Assembly (NCBI RefSeq): GCF_001598355.1
Contig: NZ_BCYU01000042.1
Span: forward strand, 1-38,971
Direction of reading: 5' to 3'
Source of the DNA: Sphingomonas asaccharolytica NBRC 15499
GTDB taxonomy: Bacteria; Pseudomonadota; Alphaproteobacteria; Sphingomonadales; Sphingomonadaceae
DNA length: 38,971 bases
Positions 8,816-17,922 of this stretch are shown here, in pieces. The translations under genes were made by a program, and so were the position numbers. Each line of letters starts with the position of its first letter. Position 1 is the first letter of the stretch. The notes under the pieces are model-generated. The model had not been told where the DNA came from and ran no database searches. It saw nothing but the letters and a program-made list of their open reading frames with translations.

Positions 8816-11725
8816 TCAGCGGCGGATGGTTACCGGGCGGCCATCATAGATCACGCTGCGTGCCGGGTTGGCGCTGAAGTCGGGCGCCGCGGCGGTGCGC
8901 GGACCGTAGAAGCGCACCGAGATCGACCGCTTCGCCGTCATCCCGTCATAGCCGCCGGTCTGCGCGCCGATCGTCAGCGTGCCGCTCTTATCGTCCCAGC
9001 GGATCGGGATGCGCGCACATTTGCCCTTGGCATAGCCGTCGCTGAGGCCGTCATCCTCGTAGAGCGAGTAGGTCCCGTCCGCGCCGGTGAAGACCTGGAG
9101 CACGATCGGTCCGCCTGGCTGTTCGCTTGTCGTTTGCACGTCGGGGCCGGTCGGGACAATCGCGCCGGCCCGGACGAACAGCGGCATGCGCTCGTACGGC
9201 GCTGCCGCGGTGATCGACTGGCCGCCGGAATAATAAGTGCCGCGATTGAAGTCGTACCAGCCGGTCCCGGCGGGCAGATAGACTTGCCGGCTGCGCGCCT
9301 TGAATTCGGAGACCGGGGCGACGAGGAACGACGGCCCGAACATATATTCGTCGTTGATCCCCCAGGTTCGCCGGTCGGCGCCGAAATCCATCACCAGCCC
9401 GCGCATGATGCTGCCGTCGGTGAACCAGGTGTCCGCCGCGCTGGTGTAGATGTACGGCATCAGGCGGTAGCGAAGCTTGTCGTACCAGATCATCGACGCC
9501 TGCATCGCCGGATCCTTGGCCGAGATCTCGTAGATTTCGCGATACGGGAATTCGCCGTGACTGCGGAACAAAGGCGAGAAGGCGCCGAACTGGAACCAGC
9601 GCAGGTTGAGCTCGCGCCATTCGGGCTGGTCGGCGGGACGCTGCTGCGTATAGCGGTCCTCGACCGCGAAACCGCCGATATCCTGGCTCCAATTGGGCAG
9701 CCCCGACATCGACAGATTGACGCCGGCCGAGATCTGGTCGCGCAGATTGTCCCAACGCGCCGCGACGTCGCCCGACCAGACCGCCGCGCTCGACCGCTGG
9801 ATGCCGCCGAACGCCGAACGCGTCAGGATGAACGGCCGCCGTCCCGGCTCGACGCGGCGCAGATTGTCGGCAACGCCCTCGACATGGACGAGCGGATAGG
9901 TGTTGAACTCCGCGGCGCCGGGCCCGCGCGCGGTCGGCCCCATCTGGAACGCGCGTTCCTCGATCGACAGGTTCGAATGCCAATCCGGCTCATCCGAATC
10001 GAGCCACCAGCCGTCGAACCCTTTCGACACCAGCTTGTCGTTGACCTGGTCGAAAAACAGGTCGCGGGCACCCTTGGTATAAGGATTGTAGAAGGTGTTG
10101 GCGTAGCCGGGGCCGACCCAGTCCTTCTGCCCTGCTTCGAGCGGGCGGCGATAGAGATAACCCTTGGCGTCGAGTGCCTTGCCGTTGGCGGTGGTCGGAT
10201 AGAATTTACCCCACACCGAGATCATGATGTGCGCGTCGAGGCCGTGGACGTCATCGACCATCTTCTTGGCATCGGGGAAGCGGCTCGTGTCGAAATCGTG
10301 GCTGCCCCATTGGTCGTCGACCCAATAGCGCCAGTCGAGCACGATATTGTCGAGCGGGATGCCGCGCTTGCGATATTCGCGCACCACGCCGACCAACTGG
10401 TCCTGCGTCTCATAGCGCTGGCGGCTCTGCCAGAAGCCATAGGCCCATTTGGGCATCAGCGTGGCCTTGCCGGTGAGCGCGCGATAGCCCGCGATCGCGC
10501 CATCGATACTGCCGCCGCCGCCGATGAAATAATAATCCAGGTCCTTGGCGACGTCGGACGTCATCCACAGCGAGTGGCGATCGGCGGCGGGCAAGGGATC
10601 GTTATGGACCAGTCCGATATAGCCGGCATTCGGATCCCACTCGACCCGGATCGCGACGGGTTTGCCGGCGGTCATCGGCAGGTCGAAATTGTGGAACCAC
10701 GGATTCCAGTTCTGCCGCCAGTGCGACATCACCAGTTTCCCGTCGGCAAAGACCTTCATGTAGCTCGACGCGTAGAGCCGGAACTTGTGCACGCCGCTCT
10801 TGTCGGCCGTGACATTGCCGGTCCAGACGACGCGCTGCTCCTGGGTGTTGACCCCGGCGGTGTTTTGTCCGCTCTCCCCCGAGGCCTTGGTCGCCGCCTT
10901 TCCCGCGGCAGGCCATTTCTTCTGGTCGCGGATAAAGCGATAATCGATCGTCGCTTCCTGGCGGCTGGCCGCGAGCTTGCCGCCAAGATAATAATCGGCC
11001 TTCCAGCCCGTTTTGCCGCCGCTCGTCACCTTGAGGGCATCGTCGCCGACCAGAGCATAAGGCTGCGGATTGCCGAACCTGGTGATCCCGTCATTGTCCC
11101 AGAGCAGGCCGTAGCCGCGGGTCGAGACGAGGAATGGGATGGCGATATCCATATTGTGCTGGGCGAGTTCGACGTCCTCGCCATTGTAATTCATCTGCCG
11201 GTTTTGATGCTGGCCGAGCCCGTAAAAGCCCTCGTCGGTGCCGCGGTTGAATTGCTGGCTGGCCGAGAAATACGGTTTGCCTTCGACCGACACCGGGCGG
11301 AACGCCGCGCGCGGCGCCTCGGCGAGGAGCGGCTTGCCGGCGGCGTCGAGGAAGCTGACCGATCCGTCGGCCAGGCGGATGCGCGCGCTGGCCTTGGGCA
11401 GCTTGAGCGTGACATAACCGCCGGCCCTGGTGACGATCGGATCGCCGTCGGGTCCGGCGATCACCATCAAGCTGTCGGGCACGCCGTCGAAATCGGTCCC
11501 AGGCACCGCGGTCACGCGGAAGCTGGCGTCACCATAAGCGAGCACGCGAATGCGTTTCGCCGGGCCGGACAGGGGTGTGACCACGACGCCGTGATCGATC
11601 TTCGCCACCGATCGATCCGCCGCCGGCGTCGCCGCGGCCGCGTCAGCCGCCAACGCGGCTACGCCTCCGGCCCCCGCCAGCGCGATCGCCGCAGAGCCCA
11701 GCATCAACCATCGCATCGCCGTCAT
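8816..11725 (-). CDS. GH31 alpha-xylosidase with PA14 insert, exported
   Basis: 969-residue periplasmic glycosidase that removes alpha-1,6-xylose from the non-reducing end of xyloglucan oligosaccharides. It has a signal peptide (MRWLMLGSAAIALAGAGG), an N-terminal beta-sandwich, and a PA14-like domain at about residues 275-385 as in the Cellvibrio xyloglucan alpha-xylosidase. The TIM barrel follows. The nucleophile is Asp576 in WWLDSDEPD and the acid/base is Asp653 in VWSGDVAARWDN. A C-terminal beta-domain ends the protein. The start at 11725 overlaps the GH35 stop by 4 bp (ATGA); M at 11731 and 11716 are alternatives. It is the last gene of the minus-strand hydrolase operon. An alpha-glucosidase is possible, but context and the PA14 insert favour xylosidase. 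Confidence 0.9.
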   Translation of the reverse strand: MTAMRWLMLGSAAIALAGAGGVAALAADAAAATPAADRSVAKIDHGVVVTPLSGPAKRIRVLAYGDASFRVTAVPGTDFDGVPDSLMVIAGPDGDPIVTRAGGYVTLKLPKASARIRLADGSVSFLDAAGKPLLAEAPRAAFRPVSVEGKPYFSASQQFNRGTDEGFYGLGQHQNRQMNYNGEDVELAQHNMDIAIPFLVSTRGYGLLWDNDGITRFGNPQPYALVGDDALKVTSGGKTGWKADYYLGGKLAASRQEATIDYRFIRDQKKWPAAGKAATKASGESGQNTAGVNTQEQRVVWTGNVTADKSGVHKFRLYASSYMKVFADGKLVMSHWRQNWNPWFHNFDLPMTAGKPVAIRVEWDPNAGYIGLVHNDPLPAADRHSLWMTSDVAKDLDYYFIGGGGSIDGAIAGYRALTGKATLMPKWAYGFWQSRQRYETQDQLVGVVREYRKRGIPLDNIVLDWRYWVDDQWGSHDFDTSRFPDAKKMVDDVHGLDAHIMISVWGKFYPTTANGKALDAKGYLYRRPLEAGQKDWVGPGYANTFYNPYTKGARDLFFDQVNDKLVSKGFDGWWLDSDEPDWHSNLSIEERAFQMGPTARGPGAAEFNTYPLVHVEGVADNLRRVEPGRRPFILTRSAFGGIQRSSAAVWSGDVAARWDNLRDQISAGVNLSMSGLPNWSQDIGGFAVEDRYTQQRPADQPEWRELNLRWFQFGAFSPLFRSHGEFPYREIYEISAKDPAMQASMIWYDKLRYRLMPYIYTSAADTWFTDGSIMRGLVMDFGADRRTWGINDEYMFGPSFLVAPVSEFKARSRQVYLPAGTGWYDFNRGTYYSGGQSITAAAPYERMPLFVRAGAIVPTGPDVQTTSEQPGGPIVLQVFTGADGTYSLYEDDGLSDGYAKGKCARIPIRWDDKSGTLTIGAQTGGYDGMTAKRSISVRFYGPRTAAAPDFSANPARSVIYDGRPVTIRR

Positions 11726-13335
11726 TTCCATGCCCCCATCGTCACTTTGAGCCACACCGGCGTGCCGGTGAAGTTGAGCCCGTAATCGGTCTGATCGCCG
11801 TTCCAGACGCGCTCGACCACCCAATTGCCCTGGGCGTCGAAATGACCTTCCTCGACCCGCAGCATTATTCCGTTACCTCCGCTGGCGTCATCGACGCGCA
11901 GGCGGACATTGGATCCGGTCAGCAGGAACTGATCGGGGCCAAGCTGCGCGACCAAGGCGCCGCCCGCGGGCTTGCCTTTGGTCGGCGCGGGATCAGTCTT
12001 GATCCAGGTCCAGTCGCGTTCGCCGAACTGCCATTGATCATATTGAGCGGTGATCTTCCATCGCCCGAACGTCGTCGTCTGGTCGGCGCCGTCGTCCATC
12101 TTGGCTGTCCCCCAGACCGGATGCTCGAACGCGATCCGCGCCCAGCTTTTCGCAGCCGGCGCGAGCAGGCGATATTTGGAGGCAAAGGCATCGATCGTCG
12201 CGTCGTCGAGTTCCTTGGCGCCGAGCGGATAATTGACATAGCCGGTGTCGTCGAAACCGAACGGCGAGAAGCCGATCGCGCCCTTGCCCAACGTCGGCCA
12301 CAGGAAACGGGCATATTCGGCGGCGTTGCCGGTTTCGGGCACCATCAGCGGATTGTCGGGCCGCGCGTAGAGGTCGAGATACTTGGCATAGGCCTTGGGA
12401 TCGCGATTGTAGATGTCGGGCGCGACCAGGGCGATGTGCGGGGCGGCGGCGCGCCACACGTCGATCACCGGCCAATCTGGTCCGCCGCTGGCGCCGCCGG
12501 ACACGGCCGGGCCGAACGGGTCGCTCAGCGCCGCGTTGCAATACATGGGCAGGTTCTTGATCGCCTGGCCGGCGGCGGCGACTTCGTCGATATAGCGCGC
12601 GACGTACCAGGCGTTGAACGCGGTGTCGGCGAGCTTGCCGAACGCCTGGGTCCAGGTTCCCGACTTGCCGGTCTTGGCAGCGAGCGGCCGCGGGATCGGC
12701 TGCGCGAACAGTCTCTGCGCTTCGGGCGAGAAATCTCGCGCCGAGCGATAGCTGCCGCTCTCATTCTCGACCTGGACCATGATCACGCTGTTCTGCGGAT
12801 CGTCGGTCTTCAGCCGCTGCATCAGCGCGGTGAACGCGCGCTTGTCGGCGTCGAGCGTCGTGCGGGCATGCGGGCTCATCGCGTAATGCGCCTTGCCGTC
12901 GCTGGTCCGCATCCGCGGAAAGCGCGTATTGTCGCTGCGCACCCAGGCCGGGGCATAATTGGACGAGGTGTTCTTCCACGCGCCGAACCACAACAGCACG
13001 ATCCGGACATTGTGCTCGCGCGCGCCTTTCAGCAGCGCATCGAGATAGGAGAAGTCGAACTTGCCCTCGACCGGCTCGATCTGTTCCCAGGCGATCGGGA
13101 TCTCGAGCGTATTAGCGTGCAGCCGCTCGACCATCGGCCACACCTTGGGCAATTGGCTCGGGTAATTGCTCGAATTGTTCGCCTGGACGCCGAGCATCAG
13201 ATAGGGCGCGCCGTCGACGAACAGTGCCGAGCGCCCGTCCTTGGTAACGACGCGCGGCAATTCCCCCGCGGCGTGCGCCGGTAGCGCGAGCCCGGCCAGC
13301 AGCAACGGCAAGATGCGGATCAGACGCCGGCTCAT
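11722..13335 (-). CDS. GH35 beta-galactosidase with DUF5597 domain, exported
   Basis: 537-residue exported enzyme expected to remove beta-1,2-galactose from xyloglucan side chains. It has a signal peptide (MSRRLIRILPLLLAGLALPAHA) and a GH35 TIM barrel with likely acid/base Glu192 in VQVENESGSY and nucleophile Glu334 in MVPETGN. A C-terminal beta domain of DUF5597 type begins near residue 380. This short GH35 architecture is the one known from the xyloglucan galactosidase of Cellvibrio japonicus. The ATG at 13335 overlaps the GH3 stop by 4 bp and the stop overlaps the GH31 start, so translation is coupled. The substrate is inferred from neighbours. Confidence 0.88.
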   Translation of the reverse strand: MSRRLIRILPLLLAGLALPAHAAGELPRVVTKDGRSALFVDGAPYLMLGVQANNSSNYPSQLPKVWPMVERLHANTLEIPIAWEQIEPVEGKFDFSYLDALLKGAREHNVRIVLLWFGAWKNTSSNYAPAWVRSDNTRFPRMRTSDGKAHYAMSPHARTTLDADKRAFTALMQRLKTDDPQNSVIMVQVENESGSYRSARDFSPEAQRLFAQPIPRPLAAKTGKSGTWTQAFGKLADTAFNAWYVARYIDEVAAAGQAIKNLPMYCNAALSDPFGPAVSGGASGGPDWPVIDVWRAAAPHIALVAPDIYNRDPKAYAKYLDLYARPDNPLMVPETGNAAEYARFLWPTLGKGAIGFSPFGFDDTGYVNYPLGAKELDDATIDAFASKYRLLAPAAKSWARIAFEHPVWGTAKMDDGADQTTTFGRWKITAQYDQWQFGERDWTWIKTDPAPTKGKPAGGALVAQLGPDQFLLTGSNVRLRVDDASGGNGIMLRVEEGHFDAQGNWVVERVWNGDQTDYGLNFTGTPVWLKVTMGAWK

Positions 13336-15776
13336 CGTGCCGCCGCCGGGCACACCGCGCCGCTGGGATCGGTGGCGAGGTGGATATCGGCGACCGACAG
13401 CGCGAACGGGGCACTCGCGGTCAGCGACCACGGAGTCGTCACGCCGGTCATGTCGGCGCCGCGATCACGCAGGCATTTGAGGCCGATGCGCACCGTCCGC
13501 CATTGCGGACCGGCAGCGAAGAGGGGGGTAGCATCGACCTTCGCGGCGCCGAAGCCGAGCGTTACCGGCCCCGACGGCGCGGCATCGACGCGATAGGTCA
13601 TTTCGAGCACCAGCTCGGCATTGGTCTCGCGCGTCAGGTTGAGCGGCACGCCATTGATCGCGATCGTCGCGTCACGCCCGGCAGGCCAGGTCAATCGCGC
13701 CGCGCCTTCCTGGATATGTGGCCCGTCTACGGCCGCGCGCGTCACACCCGAGTCCGGCGCCCAGGCGTACGGCGCCGGGACCTTGCCCTTGGCGAAGAAC
13801 AGGTTGGTGTTGGCCAGCCCGGGATCGACCCCGGCCACTTCGCCAAGCACGCCGACCTTGCCGGGTTTGGCGTAGCTCAGCCCATAACCGAACGCGAACA
13901 AGGGGTCGTAGCCCGGTTGCCCGGTGTTGAGCGTGAATTGGCCCGCGGTCTTCGGCCAACTGTAGGATAGCCGGCCGGTGAAATCCTTGCGCGGCTTACC
14001 GTTGCGCGTGCCGATCAACACGTCGGCGATTCCGCCGCCTTCGCTTCCCGGCAGCCAGGCCGCGACGAACGCGTCCGACTGGTTGAGCTCGGGGTTCACC
14101 CAGAGCGGCCGGCCCGACAGGAACACCGACACGGTCGGGATGCCCGCCGCGCGGAGTTTCTTGAGCAAGGCCAGCGCCTCCTTGTCGCCGGGCTGGAACT
14201 CGAGCGTCCTCACGTCGCCGCGCATTTCGGCATAAGGCGTCTCGCCGAACACGACGATCGCGGCATCGGGCTTGTTGGCGAAGCTGCCGTCGGCCGACAG
14301 GGTCGCCGAGCCGCCACCGGCCTTCACCGCCGCGGCGATGCCCGAATAGATCGACTGCGCATTGGGGAAATCGGCGTTGCTGTTGCCGTCGCCTTGCCAA
14401 CTCAGGGTCCAACCGCCCGACTGCATCGAGATCGAATCCGCGCCAGGACCCGTGACGAGCACATTGGCGCTCGCCTTGAGCGGCAGCACGCCGTCATTCT
14501 TGAGCAGCACCAGGGTCTTGGCCACGGCTTCACGGGCAAGCGCGCGATGCGCGGGCGAACCGAGCACGTCGGCACGACCTTCCCATGGCCGCGCGGCGTC
14601 GAACAGGCCGAGCGCGAATTTGACGCGCAGGATACGGCGCACCGCATCGTCGATCCGGGTCATAGGGATCACGCCCGATTTCGCTTCCTTCAGCGTGTTG
14701 TCGAACAGATCGCGCCAGCTGTCCGGCGCCATCGCCATGTCGAGCCCGGCGTTGAACGCGATCGCGCAGTCGGTGTTGCTGCAGCCGGGGACCTGGCCAT
14801 GGCCGTTCCAGTCGCCGACGACGAAGCCGGCAAAGCCCATCCGTCCTTTCAGGACGTCGGTCAGCAACGATTTGTTGCCGTGCATCTTCTGCCCGTTCCA
14901 GCTCGAATAGGACGCCATCACGGTCATCGTTCCGGCATTGATCGCGGGCGGGTAGCCTTGCGCGTGGAGGCGGATCAGCGTCGCCTCGTCGATCTGGTCG
15001 TCGCCCTGGTCGACCCCGTCCTTGGTTCCGCCGTCGCCCAGGAAATGCTTGGCGCTCGCCGCGACATTGCCCAGCTGGATGCGGCCCTTGCCGGGGTTGC
15101 CCTGCAGTCCGCGGATCATCGCGCCGGCATAACGCGCGGTGATCGCGGGGTTTTCCGAATAGCCTTCATAGGTGCGACCCCAACGGTCGTCCTGCGGCAC
15201 CGCCAATGTCGGTCCGAAGGCCCAGTCGATGCCCGTCGCGGCGGTCTCCTCGGCGGTGGCGCGGCCGATCCGGGTCATCAGCGCGGGATCGTTGGCGGCA
15301 CCGAGGCCGATATTGTGCGGAAACAGCGTCGCGCCGACCACGTTCGAATTGCCGTGGACCGCGTCGATGCCGAACATCAGCGGGATCGCGACATGGTCAG
15401 GCCGCGCTTCGTTGGTGACCGCGGCGAAGGCTCTGGAGGTCGCGACCCACGGCGCCTGTGGCGAGCGGTCGGGGCTTCCGAGGGGCGGCGAACTGCCGCC
15501 GGCGAGGATGCTGCCGAGCGGATATTTCCGGAGATCCTCTGGCTTGATCGAGCCGATATCGGCCTGGATCATCTGCCCGATCTTTTCCTCGAGCGACATC
15601 TTCGCCATCAGCGCGGTGATCTTCGCCTCGGTCGCGGGAGTCACCAGACCGCGGCTCTTCGCGGCGGGCCAAAGTGCTGGGTTGGCAATATTCGGCGCTT
15701 CCGGCGCGCCGGCGACCGCAGTCGCGCCGATCATCGTCGCGGATAACAATGCCACCAACCGGATCCTTGCCCTCAT
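13332..15776 (-). CDS. GH3 beta-glucosidase (exo-1,3/1,4-glucan hydrolase type), exported
   Basis: 814-residue exported glycosidase that would cut glucose from the bared gluco-oligosaccharide. It has a signal peptide (MRARIRLVALLSATMIGATAVAGA) and an N-terminal GH3 barrel with KMSLEEKIGQMIQADIG and KHFLGDGGTKDGVDQGD. The nucleophile is Asp322 in VVGDWNGHG. A (beta/alpha)6 sandwich domain follows (GRPLWVNPELN), then an extra C-terminal beta domain of about 150 residues, as in Cel3A/ExoP-type enzymes. I chose the ATG at 15776 because GGTGGGG precedes it. The in-frame ATG at 15815 overlaps the upstream stop (ATGA) and would add 13 residues before the signal peptide. Confidence 0.9.
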   Translation of the reverse strand: MRARIRLVALLSATMIGATAVAGAPEAPNIANPALWPAAKSRGLVTPATEAKITALMAKMSLEEKIGQMIQADIGSIKPEDLRKYPLGSILAGGSSPPLGSPDRSPQAPWVATSRAFAAVTNEARPDHVAIPLMFGIDAVHGNSNVVGATLFPHNIGLGAANDPALMTRIGRATAEETAATGIDWAFGPTLAVPQDDRWGRTYEGYSENPAITARYAGAMIRGLQGNPGKGRIQLGNVAASAKHFLGDGGTKDGVDQGDDQIDEATLIRLHAQGYPPAINAGTMTVMASYSSWNGQKMHGNKSLLTDVLKGRMGFAGFVVGDWNGHGQVPGCSNTDCAIAFNAGLDMAMAPDSWRDLFDNTLKEAKSGVIPMTRIDDAVRRILRVKFALGLFDAARPWEGRADVLGSPAHRALAREAVAKTLVLLKNDGVLPLKASANVLVTGPGADSISMQSGGWTLSWQGDGNSNADFPNAQSIYSGIAAAVKAGGGSATLSADGSFANKPDAAIVVFGETPYAEMRGDVRTLEFQPGDKEALALLKKLRAAGIPTVSVFLSGRPLWVNPELNQSDAFVAAWLPGSEGGGIADVLIGTRNGKPRKDFTGRLSYSWPKTAGQFTLNTGQPGYDPLFAFGYGLSYAKPGKVGVLGEVAGVDPGLANTNLFFAKGKVPAPYAWAPDSGVTRAAVDGPHIQEGAARLTWPAGRDATIAINGVPLNLTRETNAELVLEMTYRVDAAPSGPVTLGFGAAKVDATPLFAAGPQWRTVRIGLKCLRDRGADMTGVTTPWSLTASAPFALSVADIHLATDPSGAVCPAAAR

Positions 15777-15811
15777 CGTGATTTTCCCCACCGACTTTTC
15801 TTTCCCTGAAA

Positions 15812-17776
15812 TCATTTGCTGGTCGCGATTGCCCGGAACGAATGCGGCGGCAGGTCGAGCACGAAGCGGGTCCAGCCCGGCTGGGCATCGTTGCCACCGG
15901 CCGCCGGCGCGGCGGCGGCGATCGGTTTGTTGTCGGACGGTTCGACCGCTTTGACGCCCTCGCCCTTGACGATCAGCGTCGCCGAGACCGGCTGGTCGCG
16001 GAAATTCTCCACGACGTACGATCCGTTGTCATAAGCGAAGAGCGAGACATTGGCCGGCGCGGCGAGATGGGCCGGAAAATCCTGCATCGTCATCGCGCGG
16101 ATATGATCGAGCGCCGCAGCGGGCAGATTGTAGAGGTCGCTGGGATTTTCGGGCGTCGCCAGCATCATCAGCGTGCCTTGCGAATATCGGTTCATCAGCA
16201 GGATCGGGAATCCCTTCTGCCCCGACACGCCGCGCACGACCGCCCAGCTGTCATTGGTGTAGAAACGCACGTCCGGGAACAGGATCGGCCGTGCCGGACC
16301 ACCGGGATCGTCGAGCAGGCGGCCATTGCCGGCGCCGAATCCCTCGATGAAATGATCGATCGCGACTGTCCGTCCGGTCGGCGTCCATTCCGCGAGATCG
16401 GCGAAGCGCGTGCCGAGCGCGGACACGAAGCCCGAGGTGACGATCACCGTCGCGCCGCCCTTCAGGCTCGCCTGTACTTTCGCGACAATTCCCGGATCGG
16501 CCGCGGCGGCCTCGGTCAGCAGGATCGTCCGGGCGTCGGCGGGATAGGTCGGCGCCAGTTCGATCGGGATGCCGATATTGCCGAGATAATTGTGCAGGAA
16601 ATCGTCGCCGCTCGACTGATACGGCTTGTAGCTCGCCACGCCGATCGGCTTGCCGAGCGACCCGAGGACCGAATCGACCGCATCGAGCGACAGTCCCGCG
16701 GCGCGCGCCCAGCCGGCCGGCATACGCGATCCCGATTGCCGCCAGACGCCCATGGCGGCCGACCAGTTGAAGCTGGTCCCCATCGTGGCCCAGGGCCGCT
16801 CGCCTTCGTCGGCGCCCGCGTCGGACGCCATCGGGCTCCAGTTGAACAATGTGACCTCGGGCGCCTTGGCCAGAACCGTGTCCCACAATTGCTCGGCATA
16901 GCGATCGAGGTAGCGCGTGCTGAACGTATCGACCCAGCCGCCGCCATTCGCGCCCGGACGGATGTTCGCGTAATAGCGATAGATCGAATAGCTCTCATAT
17001 TGCTGGAGCAACTGGTCGGTGATCACCGGGTCGCGGGTCTCGGTTCCGGTATAGATACCGTCGAACGCCTTGGCTTCCTGGTCGAGGTCGTAGCCCAGTC
17101 CCTGAAAATGCTCGTACCAGTTCGGATATTTGATGATCATCCGGACCTTGGGATTCTCCGCCTTGGCCGGTCGCAGCACGAGATCGCGCGCGACCGAGCG
17201 CATCGTGTCGAGCCGGTATTGCGTCCAGCTGCGCTTGCCCTTGGCGGCGATGTTGGCGTCGCTCTTCGAGGTGAAGAAGAAGAAGTCGTCCAGGATGACC
17301 TGATCGAAATGCCGCGCCGCCAGCCGCACCGCGCGCTCGCACTCGGCGCGGTCGTCACGATCCTCGTAATCGAACGTGCCGAATTGTCCGTTCTTGCCGC
17401 CCGCCGCGAGCGTGATGCCGCCGGCAACCGCCACGCCCTTCTCGCGGAAATAGGACGACACCTTGGCCAGTTCGTCATCGGTCGCGAACTGGTGGTCGCG
17501 ATAGGCCTCGATATAGACCTTGTCGAAATGGAGCTGGCCGGCGACGCGGGCATATTCGCGGTCGAACGTCGCGCGGTCGGCCAGCGCGCGGACATTGCCG
17601 ACGACGACATAGATCGCGACCTTGAAGTTGCGATACGGGGCAGGGGCGGAAGCAGGCGCCGCCTGTAAGAGCGGAGGTGCCGCGGCGGCCGGCGCTGCGG
17701 TCAGTCCCGCGACCGCGGCGAGCAAGATGGCGCGGGCAATCGCTCCAGAACGTCGCCGGCGGGCAATTTCAGACAC
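15812..17776 (-). CDS. Exported 654-aa protein, putative TIM-barrel glycosidase of unrecognised family
   Basis: I do not recognise this family. It is the first gene of the glycosidase operon. The start is a GTG at 17776 with a GGGGAG site six bases upstream; the nearby ATG at 17780 is out of frame. Residues 1-33 are a signal peptide. Residues about 50-330 look like a beta/alpha barrel with acidic residues at strand ends: KVYIEAYRDH (Glu90), VILDDFFFF (Asp163, Asp164) and IYTGTETRDP (Glu246). Residues about 370-470 resemble a class-I glutamine-amidotransferase-like domain, and the end is a small beta domain. This order recalls GH42-like enzymes and the 'hypothetical glycosyl hydrolase' families. 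Fucosidase or another side-chain activity is only a guess from context. Confidence 0.75.
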   Translation of the reverse strand: MSEIARRRRSGAIARAILLAAVAGLTAAPAAAAPPLLQAAPASAPAPYRNFKVAIYVVVGNVRALADRATFDREYARVAGQLHFDKVYIEAYRDHQFATDDELAKVSSYFREKGVAVAGGITLAAGGKNGQFGTFDYEDRDDRAECERAVRLAARHFDQVILDDFFFFTSKSDANIAAKGKRSWTQYRLDTMRSVARDLVLRPAKAENPKVRMIIKYPNWYEHFQGLGYDLDQEAKAFDGIYTGTETRDPVITDQLLQQYESYSIYRYYANIRPGANGGGWVDTFSTRYLDRYAEQLWDTVLAKAPEVTLFNWSPMASDAGADEGERPWATMGTSFNWSAAMGVWRQSGSRMPAGWARAAGLSLDAVDSVLGSLGKPIGVASYKPYQSSGDDFLHNYLGNIGIPIELAPTYPADARTILLTEAAAADPGIVAKVQASLKGGATVIVTSGFVSALGTRFADLAEWTPTGRTVAIDHFIEGFGAGNGRLLDDPGGPARPILFPDVRFYTNDSWAVVRGVSGQKGFPILLMNRYSQGTLMMLATPENPSDLYNLPAAALDHIRAMTMQDFPAHLAAPANVSLFAYDNGSYVVENFRDQPVSATLIVKGEGVKAVEPSDNKPIAAAAPAAGGNDAQPGWTRFVLDLPPHSFRAIATSK

Positions 17777-17814
17777 GCATATCTCCCCTAAATGCCGGGT
17801 TGTTCCCGAGTCAT

Positions 17815-17828
17815 TGGGAGCGCTACCA
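17815..17828. promoter_or_regulatory. LacI-type operator between the hydrolase operon and lacI
   Basis: TGGGAGCGCTACCA is palindromic at 12 of 14 positions and centred on the GC step typical of LacI-family sites. It lies 39 bp upstream of the 654-aa gene and about 95 bp upstream of the lacI start, so it could control both directions, including autoregulation. Confidence 0.7.
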
Positions 17829-17922
17829 TAGGAGTTGTGCTGCTGGCAATCGGGTCGTGTCGGAATGTCGCGAAAGGATTTTGGCTGGGCTTCACGCCCG
17901 ATGCTGCGCTACACGCGCGCGG

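Noticed and set aside
8771..11785. 1,004-codon open frame on the plus strand opposite the GH31 gene
   Set aside because: It is antisense to a gene with clear catalytic motifs, rich in Arg/Asp/Ile/Val as expected for a shadow frame in GC-rich DNA, and has no domain.
11842..15746. Long plus-strand frames (480 and 450 codons) opposite GH35 and GH3
   Set aside because: Both are antisense to recognisable glycosidases and lack any family motif.
15842..17668. 608-codon plus-strand frame opposite the 654-aa gene
   Set aside because: Shadow composition, no ribosome site, and the opposite strand carries a signal peptide and protein-like segments.
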